NCBI RefSeq assembly: GCF_029542785.1
Contig: NC_083371.1
Span: forward strand, 930,001 to 994,000
Direction: 5' to 3'
Length of the DNA stretch: 64,000 nt
DNA from: Malassezia japonica
Taxonomy: Eukaryota > Basidiomycota > Malasseziomycetes > Malasseziales > Malasseziaceae
Of this stretch, positions 1 to 9,601 are shown piece after piece; position 1 is the stretch's first letter; each line of letters begins with the position of its first letter. A program made the position numbers and the translations under genes. The notes under the pieces are model-generated. The model was not told the origin of the DNA. It worked only from the letters and a program-made list of their open reading frames with translations, and made no database searches.

Positions 1-1
1 G

Positions 2-1282
2 CCGTGTGAGGCCGTCGCCGTCGCGGCGCCGCGCGCGCTTGTCGGCTGCCAGCGCGCGATTGTCGAGGTGGACCTCGCGGCGCTCGCGCAGTGGCCGACG
101 CTCGGCCTCGAGCCGGCCGACGGCCCAAAGCGGATGCATGTGTGTGCGGTGCTCGTCGGCGACGTCGACGCCGAGGCCGTGCACCAGTGGATGGTCGGCC
201 TGCAGCGTGCGTACAGCCGCTTGCGTCTCGGCGTGCTTGTGCTGAGCGACCTGTTCTTTTTTCGCAGCGCACAGCTCGAGCACCGGCACAGCGGCCCGGC
301 CGTGCTGCTCGATGCGTTCCAGACCGCGACGCCGGCCGATGCGCGTGCCGTGCTGCTCGTCCATGCGCCCGACACCGCATCCGAGCGCGCTGCCGAGCAC
401 GGCTACGAAATGTGGCACAGGGCCTATGCCGTACTCCCTCTGCCCCGCGCGGCCGTGCAGCCCGAGTCGCTGCAGGATCCGCAGCGCCTTGCTAAGCAAG
501 CGCGCATCCTGTACGATGCGGCGCCCCGCGCCAATGCGAATGTGCGCCCAGCGGTGGCCTTGTCGCCAGCGCACTACGATGCGTGCCGCTTCCTGCGTGC
601 ACGGTGTGCGTTGCGCCTTGCGCCGGCCGGCCCCCGCGACGTGCTGCAACACGGCGCAGTGCTGCATGTCGCCTACGACGTTTGCCGCCGCGCAAATGGG
701 GCGACGGTGCGCATGTGTGGCATCGACGACCGCGCACAGCGCACCTTTATGCACACCTGGGCTGCGTCCGGCGCGCGAACCGATGTCGCGCGGATATGGG
801 AGGTGGTGCGTACCGAGATGCGAGTCGCGCCCGACGTCGCCTGGCACGTCGTGCTGTGCCGCGCCGGCGCGATGCCCCTCGACGAGGTCGAGGCGTGGGA
901 GCAAGCGCGCCCTTCCGAGCCCGCACAGACGCTCCTCGACGTGGTTGTGGCCTGCGTCGAGCTGGGCGCGCCGCTTCTCGAGGCGCTGCCCCATACCGAC
1001 GGCCTCTGGAGCGTACATGCACCCGTGCCGATGGCCGTGGGCGACACGCCCACGCTTGGGCTACGCACGGCGCATGTCGCGTGCGGCGCGCGCATCGACG
1101 AGGCCTGGACCGTGCACCTAGTCCACGTATACCCCGCGGATGCGAGCCGGCAAAACGCGCTGGACGCGTACCTTGCCGATGTTGTCCTGCACCTTGGCGC
1201 ACTGCAGCATGTCACGACGCTGCGGTGGCCCGTGTGTCGCGGCACGCTGCCGTGGCACTTGGCGGTCTTGTCTATTCCTTAA
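2..1282 (+). CDS. MED13: Mediator subunit 13, C-terminal part (5' end outside window)
   Basis: Frame 2 is open from the first bases of the window to a TAA at 1280-1282, so about 426 C-terminal residues of a longer gene are visible; no start codon belongs here. The stretch with WPTLGLEP near residue 30 resembles the Piwi/MID-like region of Med13, and the later block LHVAYDVCRR followed by MHTWAASG resembles the family's C-terminal beta-sheet region. Med13 is the scaffold of the CDK8 kinase module and links CDK8-cyclin C to core Mediator in the nucleus. The gene is convergent with the secreted-protein gene, 43 bp between stops. The assignment rests on remembered family features, not an alignment. 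Confidence 0.72.
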   Translation, partial: PCEAVAVAAPRALVGCQRAIVEVDLAALAQWPTLGLEPADGPKRMHVCAVLVGDVDAEAVHQWMVGLQRAYSRLRLGVLVLSDLFFFRSAQLEHRHSGPAVLLDAFQTATPADARAVLLVHAPDTASERAAEHGYEMWHRAYAVLPLPRAAVQPESLQDPQRLAKQARILYDAAPRANANVRPAVALSPAHYDACRFLRARCALRLAPAGPRDVLQHGAVLHVAYDVCRRANGATVRMCGIDDRAQRTFMHTWAASGARTDVARIWEVVRTEMRVAPDVAWHVVLCRAGAMPLDEVEAWEQARPSEPAQTLLDVVVACVELGAPLLEALPHTDGLWSVHAPVPMAVGDTPTLGLRTAHVACGARIDEAWTVHLVHVYPADASRQNALDAYLADVVLHLGALQHVTTLRWPVCRGTLPWHLAVLSIP

Positions 1283-1325
1283 CCCTGTGATTTAAAATAG
1301 CCTATACAATCTCTAGTTCTGTGAA

Positions 1326-2591
1326 TTAGTTGCGCGAGTGGTGGCGCGAGCTGTCCGACTGCGTGCGCACAAAGTCAAAGTCCGCCGAGCTGCCCTGCGA
1401 CACGATCACCGCGTGCGACGGGTGGGCACCGCTGGCCGAAGCAGTCTTGTGCGCCTTCTTGCGGCAGCGGCGAACGCTCGGGGTCGAGCTCGAGTTGCTG
1501 CTGCTGCTCGAAGCGTGCATAGAGCGCTTGCGGGCCGCGGCCGCGGGGTCGCTGTCGAGCACAGGAGCCGTCGAGTCGCCGCCGTCGGTGCTCGAAGGCG
1601 CCGCGTCCGAGCTGGCGCTGCTGGAGCTGCTGTCAGTAGAGTCCGACGAAGAGGCCGCTGTGTCAGTCGCGCTCGAAGTAGGCGCCGCCGAGCTCGACGA
1701 AGCCGAGTCCGTCGCCGAGCTCGAGGCGCTCGACGAAGGGGAGCCGGACGACGACTTGCTCTTGTGGTGCTTCTTCTTGCTCGAGGTCGCCGCCGAGGAG
1801 GCACCCGAGGCCGAACCCGAGGCAGAGCCGGTCGCCGCAGCCGAGCTCGACTTGTGGTGCTTGTGGTGCTTCTTCGAGGAAGAAGCGCCCGAGGCAGCCG
1901 CCGAGGTCTGCTGCGCGTTCGCCGCATTGCGGTGACGCGAGCCCGAACCAGTCGCAGCACTCGTCTGGCTGTTCGACTGCGCGGTACGGTGGTGACCGTG
2001 GCCAGTCGAAGTGCCAGCGAGATTCTCGACGATGCCCGAGATGGACGACGCCTGCTGCTGGTTCAGGTTCATGGTCGCCGCTTGCGACTGAATCTGCGAG
2101 GCCATGCGCTCACGGTTCAGCCTGTTCAGGTTGTCCATTGACGGCACAGTGCTGGCGAGGTGGCCGTTGGGGTATTGCTGGCCCTGCGAGCCCTGCGAAC
2201 CGGCCATCTGCGCAAGCGCCGCGCTGACGGCCGACTCCTGCGAGGAGGACTGGCCCGAGGAGCCCGACGAACCCGACGAACCAGTGGTGCCCTGGGGCAC
2301 GGCGGCGCCGTTGGCAATCGCCTGGCGGCCGTGGCGGACACCACCGTTATCCGTGCCCTCAATGGGGCTCGAGTTCGACGAGCTGCCCGAGCCATAGTTC
2401 TGCTCGGTAGTCTTGCCGTTGTGCACGGTGCCGTAGCTGATGCGGTGGGCGTTGGTGCTCTTGGCGTGGTGACGACCAGCGCTGCTCGAGGAGGCCTGCA
2501 CACTCGAAGCGGCACGCTGGTCAATGGGGGCGGCGCTAACGCCGACAGCGGCGAGAGCAACAGCAAGAACAATGGCAGTGGAGAACTTCAT
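1326..2591 (-). CDS. Ser-rich secreted protein of unknown function
   Basis: A 421-residue protein starting at ATG 2591-2589. Residues 1-20 (MKFSTAIVLAVALAAVGVSA) form a clear signal peptide with likely cleavage after VSA. The mature protein is dominated by Ser, Ala, Gly, Asn and His tracts. One more ordered segment near residues 150-190 is Gln/Asn-rich (NLNRLNRERMAS, then QQQASSISGIVENL). Basic patches KKHHKHHK and KKKHHK sit inside the Ser/Ala tracts, and an ARKRS site near residue 350 could be cut by a Kex2-type protease. No GPI-attachment tail or membrane segment is visible, so a soluble or wall-associated secreted protein is likely. I do not recognise the family. Low complexity makes homology searching unreliable. 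Confidence 0.75.
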   Translation of the reverse strand: MKFSTAIVLAVALAAVGVSAAPIDQRAASSVQASSSSAGRHHAKSTNAHRISYGTVHNGKTTEQNYGSGSSSNSSPIEGTDNGGVRHGRQAIANGAAVPQGTTGSSGSSGSSGQSSSQESAVSAALAQMAGSQGSQGQQYPNGHLASTVPSMDNLNRLNRERMASQIQSQAATMNLNQQQASSISGIVENLAGTSTGHGHHRTAQSNSQTSAATGSGSRHRNAANAQQTSAAASGASSSKKHHKHHKSSSAAATGSASGSASGASSAATSSKKKHHKSKSSSGSPSSSASSSATDSASSSSAAPTSSATDTAASSSDSTDSSSSSASSDAAPSSTDGGDSTAPVLDSDPAAAARKRSMHASSSSSNSSSTPSVRRCRKKAHKTASASGAHPSHAVIVSQGSSADFDFVRTQSDSSRHHSRN

Positions 2592-2915
2592 GATAAGAGG
2601 GAGAATGTATAGACAACGGTAGCCAGTACCGTGTGATCAAGGGTAGGAAAGGTGTAGCCAAACCAGTTGGCTTTGAAAGTAACAAGGAGAAGCGGGTGGG
2701 CGAGGAGGGTGGGGAAAGGCCGAAACGCGATGTGTCTTCTTAAATCATTGTCGCTGCTGCGCCTTGTTCCATGAAAGTGGCCTACAGTAGATTCTACACG
2801 AACGATCGTCTCTACGCACGGTCCACATCGCGACACAGGCGCGCCCTGAGAGGCCCCTTGGCATGCCTCCACAATTTTATCGCCAATGAGAAGGGCGCGT
2901 GGGTACTGTACACGT
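2592..2915. other. Intergenic region, 324 bp
   Basis: This lies between the start of the secreted-protein gene and the stop of the next minus-strand gene. It should hold the promoter and 5' leader of the secreted-protein gene and the 3' region of its neighbour. I see no RNA gene or repeat in it. Confidence 0.5.
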
Positions 2916-4259
2916 CTAGCTAGACAAGTAGAGGACTCGAACGAGCCATGAGGTAATGAGGCCCATCAAAAACCGCTCAAGGTTGTAGACTGGGTTAGCA
3001 AACGATGACGTACACAAAGACAGGAACGGGAAAAAGCCATCAATTAGCTCGCGCATGCTCCACGAATCTTCGTGGCGGACAATCCGACCTGCTTCGTTAA
3101 ACTCGAGGCGGCTCAGCAAACGCAGTTCCACCGAAAAGATCGAACGGAGCGTGCGCCCCGGCGAAATGAGGTTGTACAACAGAATCCACATTGTGCTGCG
3201 GCCAAGACCCTGAGGCGCAGACCAGTGGGGTATGCCGGCATCGATGGGCATCGCGGGGTGCGTATCAATCATCGGCGCGGGAGTCGCCACCGAGTCGCGG
3301 CTCGTGCTGGGCGGCATGCCGGTCGTGTCGAGGGATATGGGCTCGGCACTCTTTGGCGTCGAGCCAAACACCCCCTCGTCGGCCCCGCTCGGGAGCGGCG
3401 ACATGTCGCTCGGCTGCCGCGTCAGGTGCACACCGAGCTCCTGCGAGCCAGGCGTACGCGGCCGCGAGCCCCATCCGCCGCCACTAAACGACCCGGTGCG
3501 CTGGAAGGGCGTCGCGGGCGTCGCGGGGCTCATTGCAGAGCTGAAACCCATAGAACGCGCGCGCGAAAAGCCGCTGCCTTCCGCAGTCGTCGGAGTCGCA
3601 TAGTTGGCAAAGGGGTGTGGGGTTATGCTGCCCTGGCTCATCAGCGGGCCCGGTGTAAAGAGCCCGTTTCCGCCTTGTTCCGACCGACGAGAACGGAAGA
3701 GGTTTGGAAGAAAAGAGACAGTGATGGTATGGTCAATGATACCCGCGCGTGTCCCGTCAAACTCAAAATCGCTGCAGATCACATCGCGGAGCTCGGAGCG
3801 GACCTCTATGCCGGGGACGGCAAATGCGAGGATAAACTGGTTCACGATCCGGTTGCGACCATGCACCGAGACAAGCGGGCTGTCAAACACCGCATCGCCG
3901 TCATAGTAGCGCCAGACCATCTCGCGGATCTCGTCCACGCTCCGTTTTGCGCCGTACAGGGAGGCATGCAGCGTGAGGATTATGTCGGTGAGCGTGCTAG
4001 GGCTCGGCGGCGCACCACCGCCGAACTCACTCGACTCATCCACCGCCGAATTCAAGTCTTTAAGGTTGATGTTCATAGGTTGGGGTGTCGTGCCGTGCTG
4101 GGGCAGCGAGAGCATCGGCTCGACGGCCGGCGCAGAGTGGATCACGCTCGAGCGGCGCTTAAGCACGCCGCCCGAGCGAGGAGCAGAGCTCGGAAAATAC
4201 GACTCTGTCGGTGTTGACCGCGCATGGCTCCAGCTAGGGGAGCGCGAGTGTGTGGCCAT
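2916..4259 (-). CDS. SigF-like NTF2-like domain protein
   Basis: A 447-residue protein read from ATG 4259-4257; the frame is open further upstream but only with a non-ATG start. Residues about 90-180 form a SnoaL/NTF2-like fold segment (LTDIILTLHASLYG, then VWRYYDGDAVFDSPLVSVHG) of the kind annotated in basidiomycetes as SigF-like NTF2-like domain. A Ser/Pro/Gly-rich linker of roughly 150 residues follows. The C-terminal region (ISPGRTLRSIFSVELRLLSR, then LVRVLYLSS) continues the domain and ends with a hydrophobic stretch that may contact a membrane. The biochemical role of this family is not known to me. The start is 112 bp from the divergent UBA1 start, suggesting a shared promoter. Confidence 0.65.
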   Translation of the reverse strand: MATHSRSPSWSHARSTPTESYFPSSAPRSGGVLKRRSSVIHSAPAVEPMLSLPQHGTTPQPMNINLKDLNSAVDESSEFGGGAPPSPSTLTDIILTLHASLYGAKRSVDEIREMVWRYYDGDAVFDSPLVSVHGRNRIVNQFILAFAVPGIEVRSELRDVICSDFEFDGTRAGIIDHTITVSFLPNLFRSRRSEQGGNGLFTPGPLMSQGSITPHPFANYATPTTAEGSGFSRARSMGFSSAMSPATPATPFQRTGSFSGGGWGSRPRTPGSQELGVHLTRQPSDMSPLPSGADEGVFGSTPKSAEPISLDTTGMPPSTSRDSVATPAPMIDTHPAMPIDAGIPHWSAPQGLGRSTMWILLYNLISPGRTLRSIFSVELRLLSRLEFNEAGRIVRHEDSWSMRELIDGFFPFLSLCTSSFANPVYNLERFLMGLITSWLVRVLYLSS

Positions 4260-4371
4260 CCCCGCAAGGCACCGTTCCCGACCCCGGATGGCGGTTGCGG
4301 ACAAACGCTGGCTGACCAATACTTAGTAAAAAAGCGCGCGCGGACCCCCCGGGTGGCAACCGTCGACGGCC

Positions 4372-7300
4372 ATGTCATCCCAGGATCAGATCGATGAGTC
4401 GCTCTATAGCCGTCAGCTGTACGTGCTGGGGCATGATGCGATGAAGCAAATGTCTTCTAGCAGTGTGCTAATTGTTGGCCTGCAGGGTCTCGGCGCGGAG
4501 ATCGCCAAGAACACGGCCCTGGCTGGTGTCAAGAGTGTGACGTTGTACGACCCCGCGCCCGTGCGCATCGAGGATCTCAGCACGCAGTTCTTTTTGCGTG
4601 ATGAGGACGTGGGCAAGGAGGGAGTGACGCGTGCGTCTGCTACGGTGCCGCGCCTCGCCGAGATTAACACTTACGTACCGATCAAGGCCCTCGACGTCCC
4701 GGAGCTCACCCCGGACGTCCTCGGCCAGTTCCAGGTCGTGGTGCTGTGCAATGCGACGGTTGCTGAGCAGCTGCGTGTGAACGATGTGACGCACAACTCG
4801 GGCACGCACTTCCTCGCTGCGTCCGTGCACGGCCTCTTTGGCAGCGTTTTTGCCGACTTTGGCAAGGACTTTGTGTGCAAGGACGTGTCCGGCGAGCAGG
4901 CGCTCTCGGGTATGGTCGTCTCGGTGGAAAAGGACGGCGAGGGTCTCGTTACCACGCTCGACGAGACGCGCCACGGGCTCGAGGACGGCGACTATGTCAC
5001 CTTTAGCGAAGTCCAGGGCATGACGGAGCTCAACGACATCGAGCCGCGCCGCGTCACGGTCAAGGGGCCGTACACGTTCACGATCGGCGACACCTCGTCG
5101 TTCGGCGACTACCAGCGCGGCGGTATCTTTAAGCAGGTCAAGCAGCCCAAGACGTTGCACTTCCAGTCGCTGCGCGAGAGTCGCCAGGCGCCCGAGTGCA
5201 CGATTTCCGATTTTGCCAAGATGGACCGCCCCCCGCTGTTGCACGTTGCGTTTGAGGCGCTCTCGTCCTTCATTGAGCAGACCGGAAATGCGCCGCGGCC
5301 CCGCAACAAAGACGACGCGGCGGCTGTGCTGCAGCACGCCCAGGCGCTCGCCCAGGAGCGCGGTGTGACCCCCAGTGACGAGCAAGGCACCAAGCTCTTT
5401 TCGATGCTTGTCGAGGAGCTCGCGTTTCAGGCGCGCGGCAACCTCTCGCCCATGGTCGCCTTTATTGGCGGCTTTGTCGCGCAAGAGGTGCTCAAGGCGT
5501 GCAGCGGCAAGTTCCACCCCTTGATGCAGTACATGTACGTCGATGCGCTCGAGGCGCTCCCGACGAATGCCGCGTCGCTGCCCGAGAGCGAGTTTGCGGC
5601 GCAGGGTTCGCGCTACGACGGCCAGGTCGCCGTCTTTGGCCGTGCGTTCCAGGAGCGCATTGCGAACGCGCGCCAGTTCCTGGTCGGCTCTGGTGCGATT
5701 GGCTGCGAGATGCTCAAGAACTGGAGCATGATGGGCCTCGGCTCTGGCCCGAACGGCCAGATCTTTGTCACGGACATGGACACGATCGAGAAGAGCAACC
5801 TGAACCGCCAGTTCCTCTTCCGCCAGAAGGACGTGGGCAACTTTAAGGCCGACACGGCCGCTGCGGCGGTGGCCGAGATGAACACCGATCTGCAGGGCAA
5901 GATCCACTCGTTCCAGAACCGCGTCGGGGTGGAGACAGAAGACGTGTACGGCGACGACTTCTTTTCGAAGCTCGATGGTGTGACGAACGCGCTCGACAAT
6001 GTCGCCGCGCGCCAGTACATGGACCGCCGCTGCGTCTACTACCAAAAGCCCCTGCTCGAGTCGGGCACGCTCGGCACCAAGGCAAACACGCAGGTGGTGG
6101 TGCCAAACCTCACCGAGTCGTACTCCTCGTCGCAGGACCCTCCGGAGAAGTCCATCCCGGTGTGCACGCTCAAGAACTTCCCGAACCAGATCGAGCACAC
6201 GATCCAGTGGGCGCGCGAGCAGTTTGACGAGCTCTTCCAGAAGCCGGCCGAGAACGTGAACATGTACCTGACGCAGCCCGATTTTGTCGCGTCACTCGGT
6301 GCGTCGGACAGCACCTCGAAGCAGCAGCTCGAGCAGGTCAAGGAGTACCTCGTGGACCAGCGCCCCCAGACCTTTGACGCGTGCATTGCGTGGGCGCGTC
6401 TCAAGTTTGAGGAGAACTATGCCAACATGATCAAGCAGCTGCTCTTCAACCTGCCCGCCGACGCGGTGACCTCGACGGGCCAGCCTTTCTGGTCGGGTCC
6501 GAAGCGCGCGCCCACGCCGATTGCGTTCGACATTGAGAACCCGATGCACCTCGAGTACATTGTCTCTGCGGCGAACCTCCACGCGGAGAACTATGGTCTG
6601 AAGGGCAACAGCGACCTCGCCGTGTACCGCCGCGTGCTCGAGCAGGTGTCGGTGCCTGCCTTTGCGCCCAAGACGGCCAAGGTGCAGATCAACGACAACG
6701 ACCCTGCGCCTGTGGCCGGCAACGCGGCGGAGGACGAGGCGAGTGTCGAGGAGCTCACTGCGAGCCTCCCGGCCCCGGCGGAGCTGACGGGCTACCGCAT
6801 GCACCCCATCGAGCTCGAGAAGGACGACGACACGAACTACCACATCGCCTTTATCACGGCGGCGTCGAACCTGCGTGCGGTGAACTATTCCATCAACCCG
6901 GTGGACCGCTACACGACCAAGGGTATTGCCGGCAAGATTATTCCGGCCATTGCGACGACGACCGCGCTCGCGACTGGTCTCGTGAACCTCGAGCTGTACA
7001 AGCTGCTGGACCACAAGACGGATATCGAAAAGTACTCGAACGCTTTCGTGAACCTCGCGCTGCCATTTATTGCTTTCAGCGAGCCGATCGCCGCGCCGAA
7101 GCAAAAGTACAACGACACCGAGTGGACGCTCTGGTCGCGCTTCGACATCGACCGCGACGTGACGCTCCAAGAGTTCCTCGACTACTTTAAGGCGAAGCAG
7201 CTCGAGGTGACGATGGTCTCGAGCGGCGTCTCGATGCTCTTCTCCGACTTTATGCCGCCGAAGAAGAAGGAGGAGCGCCTGGCGATGCCGCTGAGCGAGC

Positions 7301-7428
7301 TTGTGCAGACCGTGTCCAAGAAGCCGATTCCCGCACACGTCAAGAGCATCATCGTCGAGATCATGGCCGACGATGCCAGCGGCGAAGACGTCGAGGTGCC
7401 CTACGTCAATGTGCGTATCCGCCCGTAG
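4372..7428 (+). CDS. UBA1: Ubiquitin-activating enzyme E1
   Basis: A single-exon gene of 1018 residues, the usual length for Uba1. It activates ubiquitin by ATP-dependent adenylation and then forms a thioester before transfer to E2 enzymes, in cytosol and nucleus. Visible parts in order: inactive adenylation half (SRQLYVLGHDAMKQM near residue 12, VLIVGLQGLGAEIAKN near 28), active adenylation half with VGSGAIGCEMLKNW near residues 437-450 and TDMDTIEKSNLNRQFLFR, catalytic Cys598 in SIPVCTLKNFP, second catalytic-cysteine half-domain, and the C-terminal ubiquitin-fold domain ending YVNVRIRP. The ATG at 4372 follows an in-frame stop-rich leader. Its stop codon TAG directly abuts the stop codon of the convergent UCS gene. 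Confidence 0.96.
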   Translation: MSSQDQIDESLYSRQLYVLGHDAMKQMSSSSVLIVGLQGLGAEIAKNTALAGVKSVTLYDPAPVRIEDLSTQFFLRDEDVGKEGVTRASATVPRLAEINTYVPIKALDVPELTPDVLGQFQVVVLCNATVAEQLRVNDVTHNSGTHFLAASVHGLFGSVFADFGKDFVCKDVSGEQALSGMVVSVEKDGEGLVTTLDETRHGLEDGDYVTFSEVQGMTELNDIEPRRVTVKGPYTFTIGDTSSFGDYQRGGIFKQVKQPKTLHFQSLRESRQAPECTISDFAKMDRPPLLHVAFEALSSFIEQTGNAPRPRNKDDAAAVLQHAQALAQERGVTPSDEQGTKLFSMLVEELAFQARGNLSPMVAFIGGFVAQEVLKACSGKFHPLMQYMYVDALEALPTNAASLPESEFAAQGSRYDGQVAVFGRAFQERIANARQFLVGSGAIGCEMLKNWSMMGLGSGPNGQIFVTDMDTIEKSNLNRQFLFRQKDVGNFKADTAAAAVAEMNTDLQGKIHSFQNRVGVETEDVYGDDFFSKLDGVTNALDNVAARQYMDRRCVYYQKPLLESGTLGTKANTQVVVPNLTESYSSSQDPPEKSIPVCTLKNFPNQIEHTIQWAREQFDELFQKPAENVNMYLTQPDFVASLGASDSTSKQQLEQVKEYLVDQRPQTFDACIAWARLKFEENYANMIKQLLFNLPADAVTSTGQPFWSGPKRAPTPIAFDIENPMHLEYIVSAANLHAENYGLKGNSDLAVYRRVLEQVSVPAFAPKTAKVQINDNDPAPVAGNAAEDEASVEELTASLPAPAELTGYRMHPIELEKDDDTNYHIAFITAASNLRAVNYSINPVDRYTTKGIAGKIIPAIATTTALATGLVNLELYKLLDHKTDIEKYSNAFVNLALPFIAFSEPIAAPKQKYNDTEWTLWSRFDIDRDVTLQEFLDYFKAKQLEVTMVSSGVSMLFSDFMPPKKKEERLAMPLSELVQTVSKKPIPAHVKSIIVEIMADDASGEDVEVPYVNVRIRP

Positions 7429-9465
7429 CTACAACTTCTGTGCATCTTGCAGGACATCCACAGCGATCGTGAGCGCCTGCTGCCGCATCGATGCGAGGCG
7501 CGGCTCGCTGCTGTCGCGCGCAAAGCGCGCATTCTCGGCCACATAGTCGCGGCACGCGCCGAGCAGCGCAGACTTTTTGACCTCGGCACTCGTCGCGCTG
7601 TCGTTGTGTTTCTTGCGGTAGGCAGCGTATTGTGCGAGACTCGCAGCAATGACTAGGCCACGCAGCGCGAGCTGGTGGGCGTCCAGCAGCGACACGGTAC
7701 ACTCGGGGAGCACGAGGCTCGCGAGCGTCTCGTCGGCAGAAGGGGGAAGCGCAAGCAGGCGCTGGCACGTCGCAGGCGACGAGGAGAGCGTCGCGAGCGC
7801 TCCGGCTGCCGCGAGCGCCAGCGCCAGCGTCGTGGGCTCGGGAGGGCTGTCGTCCAAGCGGCAGAGCGATACAAGGAGCCGCAGGCGCCCTTGGGCTGTG
7901 TGCAGCCGCAGCGCCACGTCGCTCGAGCCAGCAGGCTGCGGCTCGCTTCCTTCGTCGCCTTCGACGAGCTCCTTGCTGGGCTCTTCTGCCTCGCCCGACC
8001 AGAACGCAAAGACCTGCTCGTCCTGCACGAGGTTGCAGAGCAGCTCGACAAGCGCGCGGCGCACCATGTCTTCGTCGTGCATCAGGAACTGGGATACAAG
8101 CGAGCTCGCAATGTCCTTGTGCTCGTTCGCATGCGGCGGCGGCGCACGCCCCACGACGCCGGCCATCTCGGGGCTGAGCGACGCGAGGTTCGTGAGCGCC
8201 ATGGTCGCCTCAAAGAGCTGCAGCAGGCTCCCTTGCGGAGCAAAGTAGAGCGCGGCGAGGTACTGCACGCCCTGTGCCGCGGAGCCGTCCATGCGGTACA
8301 TGAGCGAGGGATCGGTGGTGATGGTGAGCTTGGCGAGCGCCTGCAGCGGCGCCAGGACGGCTGCCGGCGCATCGGGCTTGGCCAGCGCAGCATACGCATC
8401 GCGGCTCAGCACGAGGAGCGCACGCGCGACGCCTTGCTGCAAGAGCTTTCCACGTAGCTGGCCGTCTTGCTCCGTGACAAGGGCGAGAAAGAGGGACGAG
8501 AGTGTGCGCCGCAGCTCGTCCTCGGACGTGCTCGAGCGCAGCGCCACTGCAACAAGCGGCGCAGCGAGGCCTACGCTGACCAGCGCACGGCACCGCCGCG
8601 CGGCGTCTTGGGGTGCGATGTCCTGCTCGGCCGTCCGTACAGCGGAGCGACGCAGTGCCTCGACGCGGCGCTGCTCCTCGGTGCGAGGAGGCGCATACGC
8701 AGCGACCGTCGCGAGGATAGAGGCGACTAGGTACGGCAGCGACGACGTACTGACGGCCTCTTTGCGCGCCTTGCTCTGCAGCAGGCGAACAAACACCGCC
8801 AGCAGCGCCTTGTCGTCTGCGACGCGGTCACGCAGCGCAGGCAGTTTGACTAGGTAGTACAGCCCCTCGAGCGCATCTGTACAGGCCGCTGCGCGCGCAT
8901 CAAAGTCGAGCAGGCCCGCGTCCGGCGCTGCAGGGCCGTCGACGAGGCTGCCCCTTAGGGACGTATAGAGTGCCGTGCATGCGTCGCCATCGAGGCCCAG
9001 CGGCCCTTTTCCCTCCTCAGTCTGAATAGCGAGTTTGATGCGAACGAGGTCCGCGGACGCTGTGGCACTTGCATCCGCGTCCACTTCGGTGATTTTGGCC
9101 TGCGACGAGTGCGCCGCAACCCATGCCTCGACAGCCGGATCCTTGGCGAGGATCGCGCGGAGCGGAGCATGCGATGCGGCGCCGGCGAGCATGTGCCCCA
9201 TAGCACATGCCGCGTCGCCCTTTTGCGCCTGTGATAGGAATTGCTCGAGGAGACCGTCGTGCGCAAGCACGCGCTGGACGACGGGTGCCTTGAGCAGGCT
9301 CAGTATATGCAAAACGACAAGAGCGCGCACCACATCGTTCTTGGCAGCGTCGCGCAGTGTCTCGGCAATCTCTGGAGCGTCGCTCGGTTCAAGTTTCTGG
9401 ACGCGCGTGAGCGCCTCTGCGCGCCCCGTCTCGCTGCCCAGCAGCTGCGTCACGACGTCGGCCAT
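7429..9465 (-). CDS. UCS-domain myosin chaperone (She4/UNC-45/Cro1 type)
   Basis: A 678-residue protein from ATG 9465-9463; the frame extends upstream only through non-ATG codons. It is built of helical armadillo-like repeats. The C-terminal half has the UCS signature region: LLQLFEATMALTNLASLS, then MVRRALVELLCNLVQDEQVF, where human and fungal UCS proteins carry closely similar motifs. Family members (yeast She4, S. pombe Rng3, animal UNC-45) fold and stabilise myosin motor heads, supporting actin-based transport, endocytosis and cytokinesis. There is no N-terminal TPR domain, as in other fungal members. The gene is divergent from RPC1 (136 bp between ATGs) and convergent with UBA1 with no spacer. 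Confidence 0.82.
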   Translation of the reverse strand: MADVVTQLLGSETGRAEALTRVQKLEPSDAPEIAETLRDAAKNDVVRALVVLHILSLLKAPVVQRVLAHDGLLEQFLSQAQKGDAACAMGHMLAGAASHAPLRAILAKDPAVEAWVAAHSSQAKITEVDADASATASADLVRIKLAIQTEEGKGPLGLDGDACTALYTSLRGSLVDGPAAPDAGLLDFDARAAACTDALEGLYYLVKLPALRDRVADDKALLAVFVRLLQSKARKEAVSTSSLPYLVASILATVAAYAPPRTEEQRRVEALRRSAVRTAEQDIAPQDAARRCRALVSVGLAAPLVAVALRSSTSEDELRRTLSSLFLALVTEQDGQLRGKLLQQGVARALLVLSRDAYAALAKPDAPAAVLAPLQALAKLTITTDPSLMYRMDGSAAQGVQYLAALYFAPQGSLLQLFEATMALTNLASLSPEMAGVVGRAPPPHANEHKDIASSLVSQFLMHDEDMVRRALVELLCNLVQDEQVFAFWSGEAEEPSKELVEGDEGSEPQPAGSSDVALRLHTAQGRLRLLVSLCRLDDSPPEPTTLALALAAAGALATLSSSPATCQRLLALPPSADETLASLVLPECTVSLLDAHQLALRGLVIAASLAQYAAYRKKHNDSATSAEVKKSALLGACRDYVAENARFARDSSEPRLASMRQQALTIAVDVLQDAQKL

Positions 9466-9601
9466 GACGTCCTCCACTTGCGCACCGGCCACGTTTTGGA
9501 GGGCATTTTTGCATTTGCGAAGGCGACAGAAATTTTGGCCGAGCTCCCCTGCGCCACAACGCTCGTCGCGCACGCAGTGCGACGCCGCGAGAGTCTCCAA
9601 G

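Noticed and set aside
4468..6198. Long open frame on the minus strand opposite UBA1 (and another at 6292-7338)
   Set aside because: Shadow of the GC-rich codon bias of UBA1; the peptide is Arg/Leu/Val-rich without any known motif.
9465..9600. N-terminal extension of the UCS protein to position 9600
   Set aside because: The extension starts with TTG and has Cys-rich sequence not seen in the family; ATG at 9465 gives a normal start.
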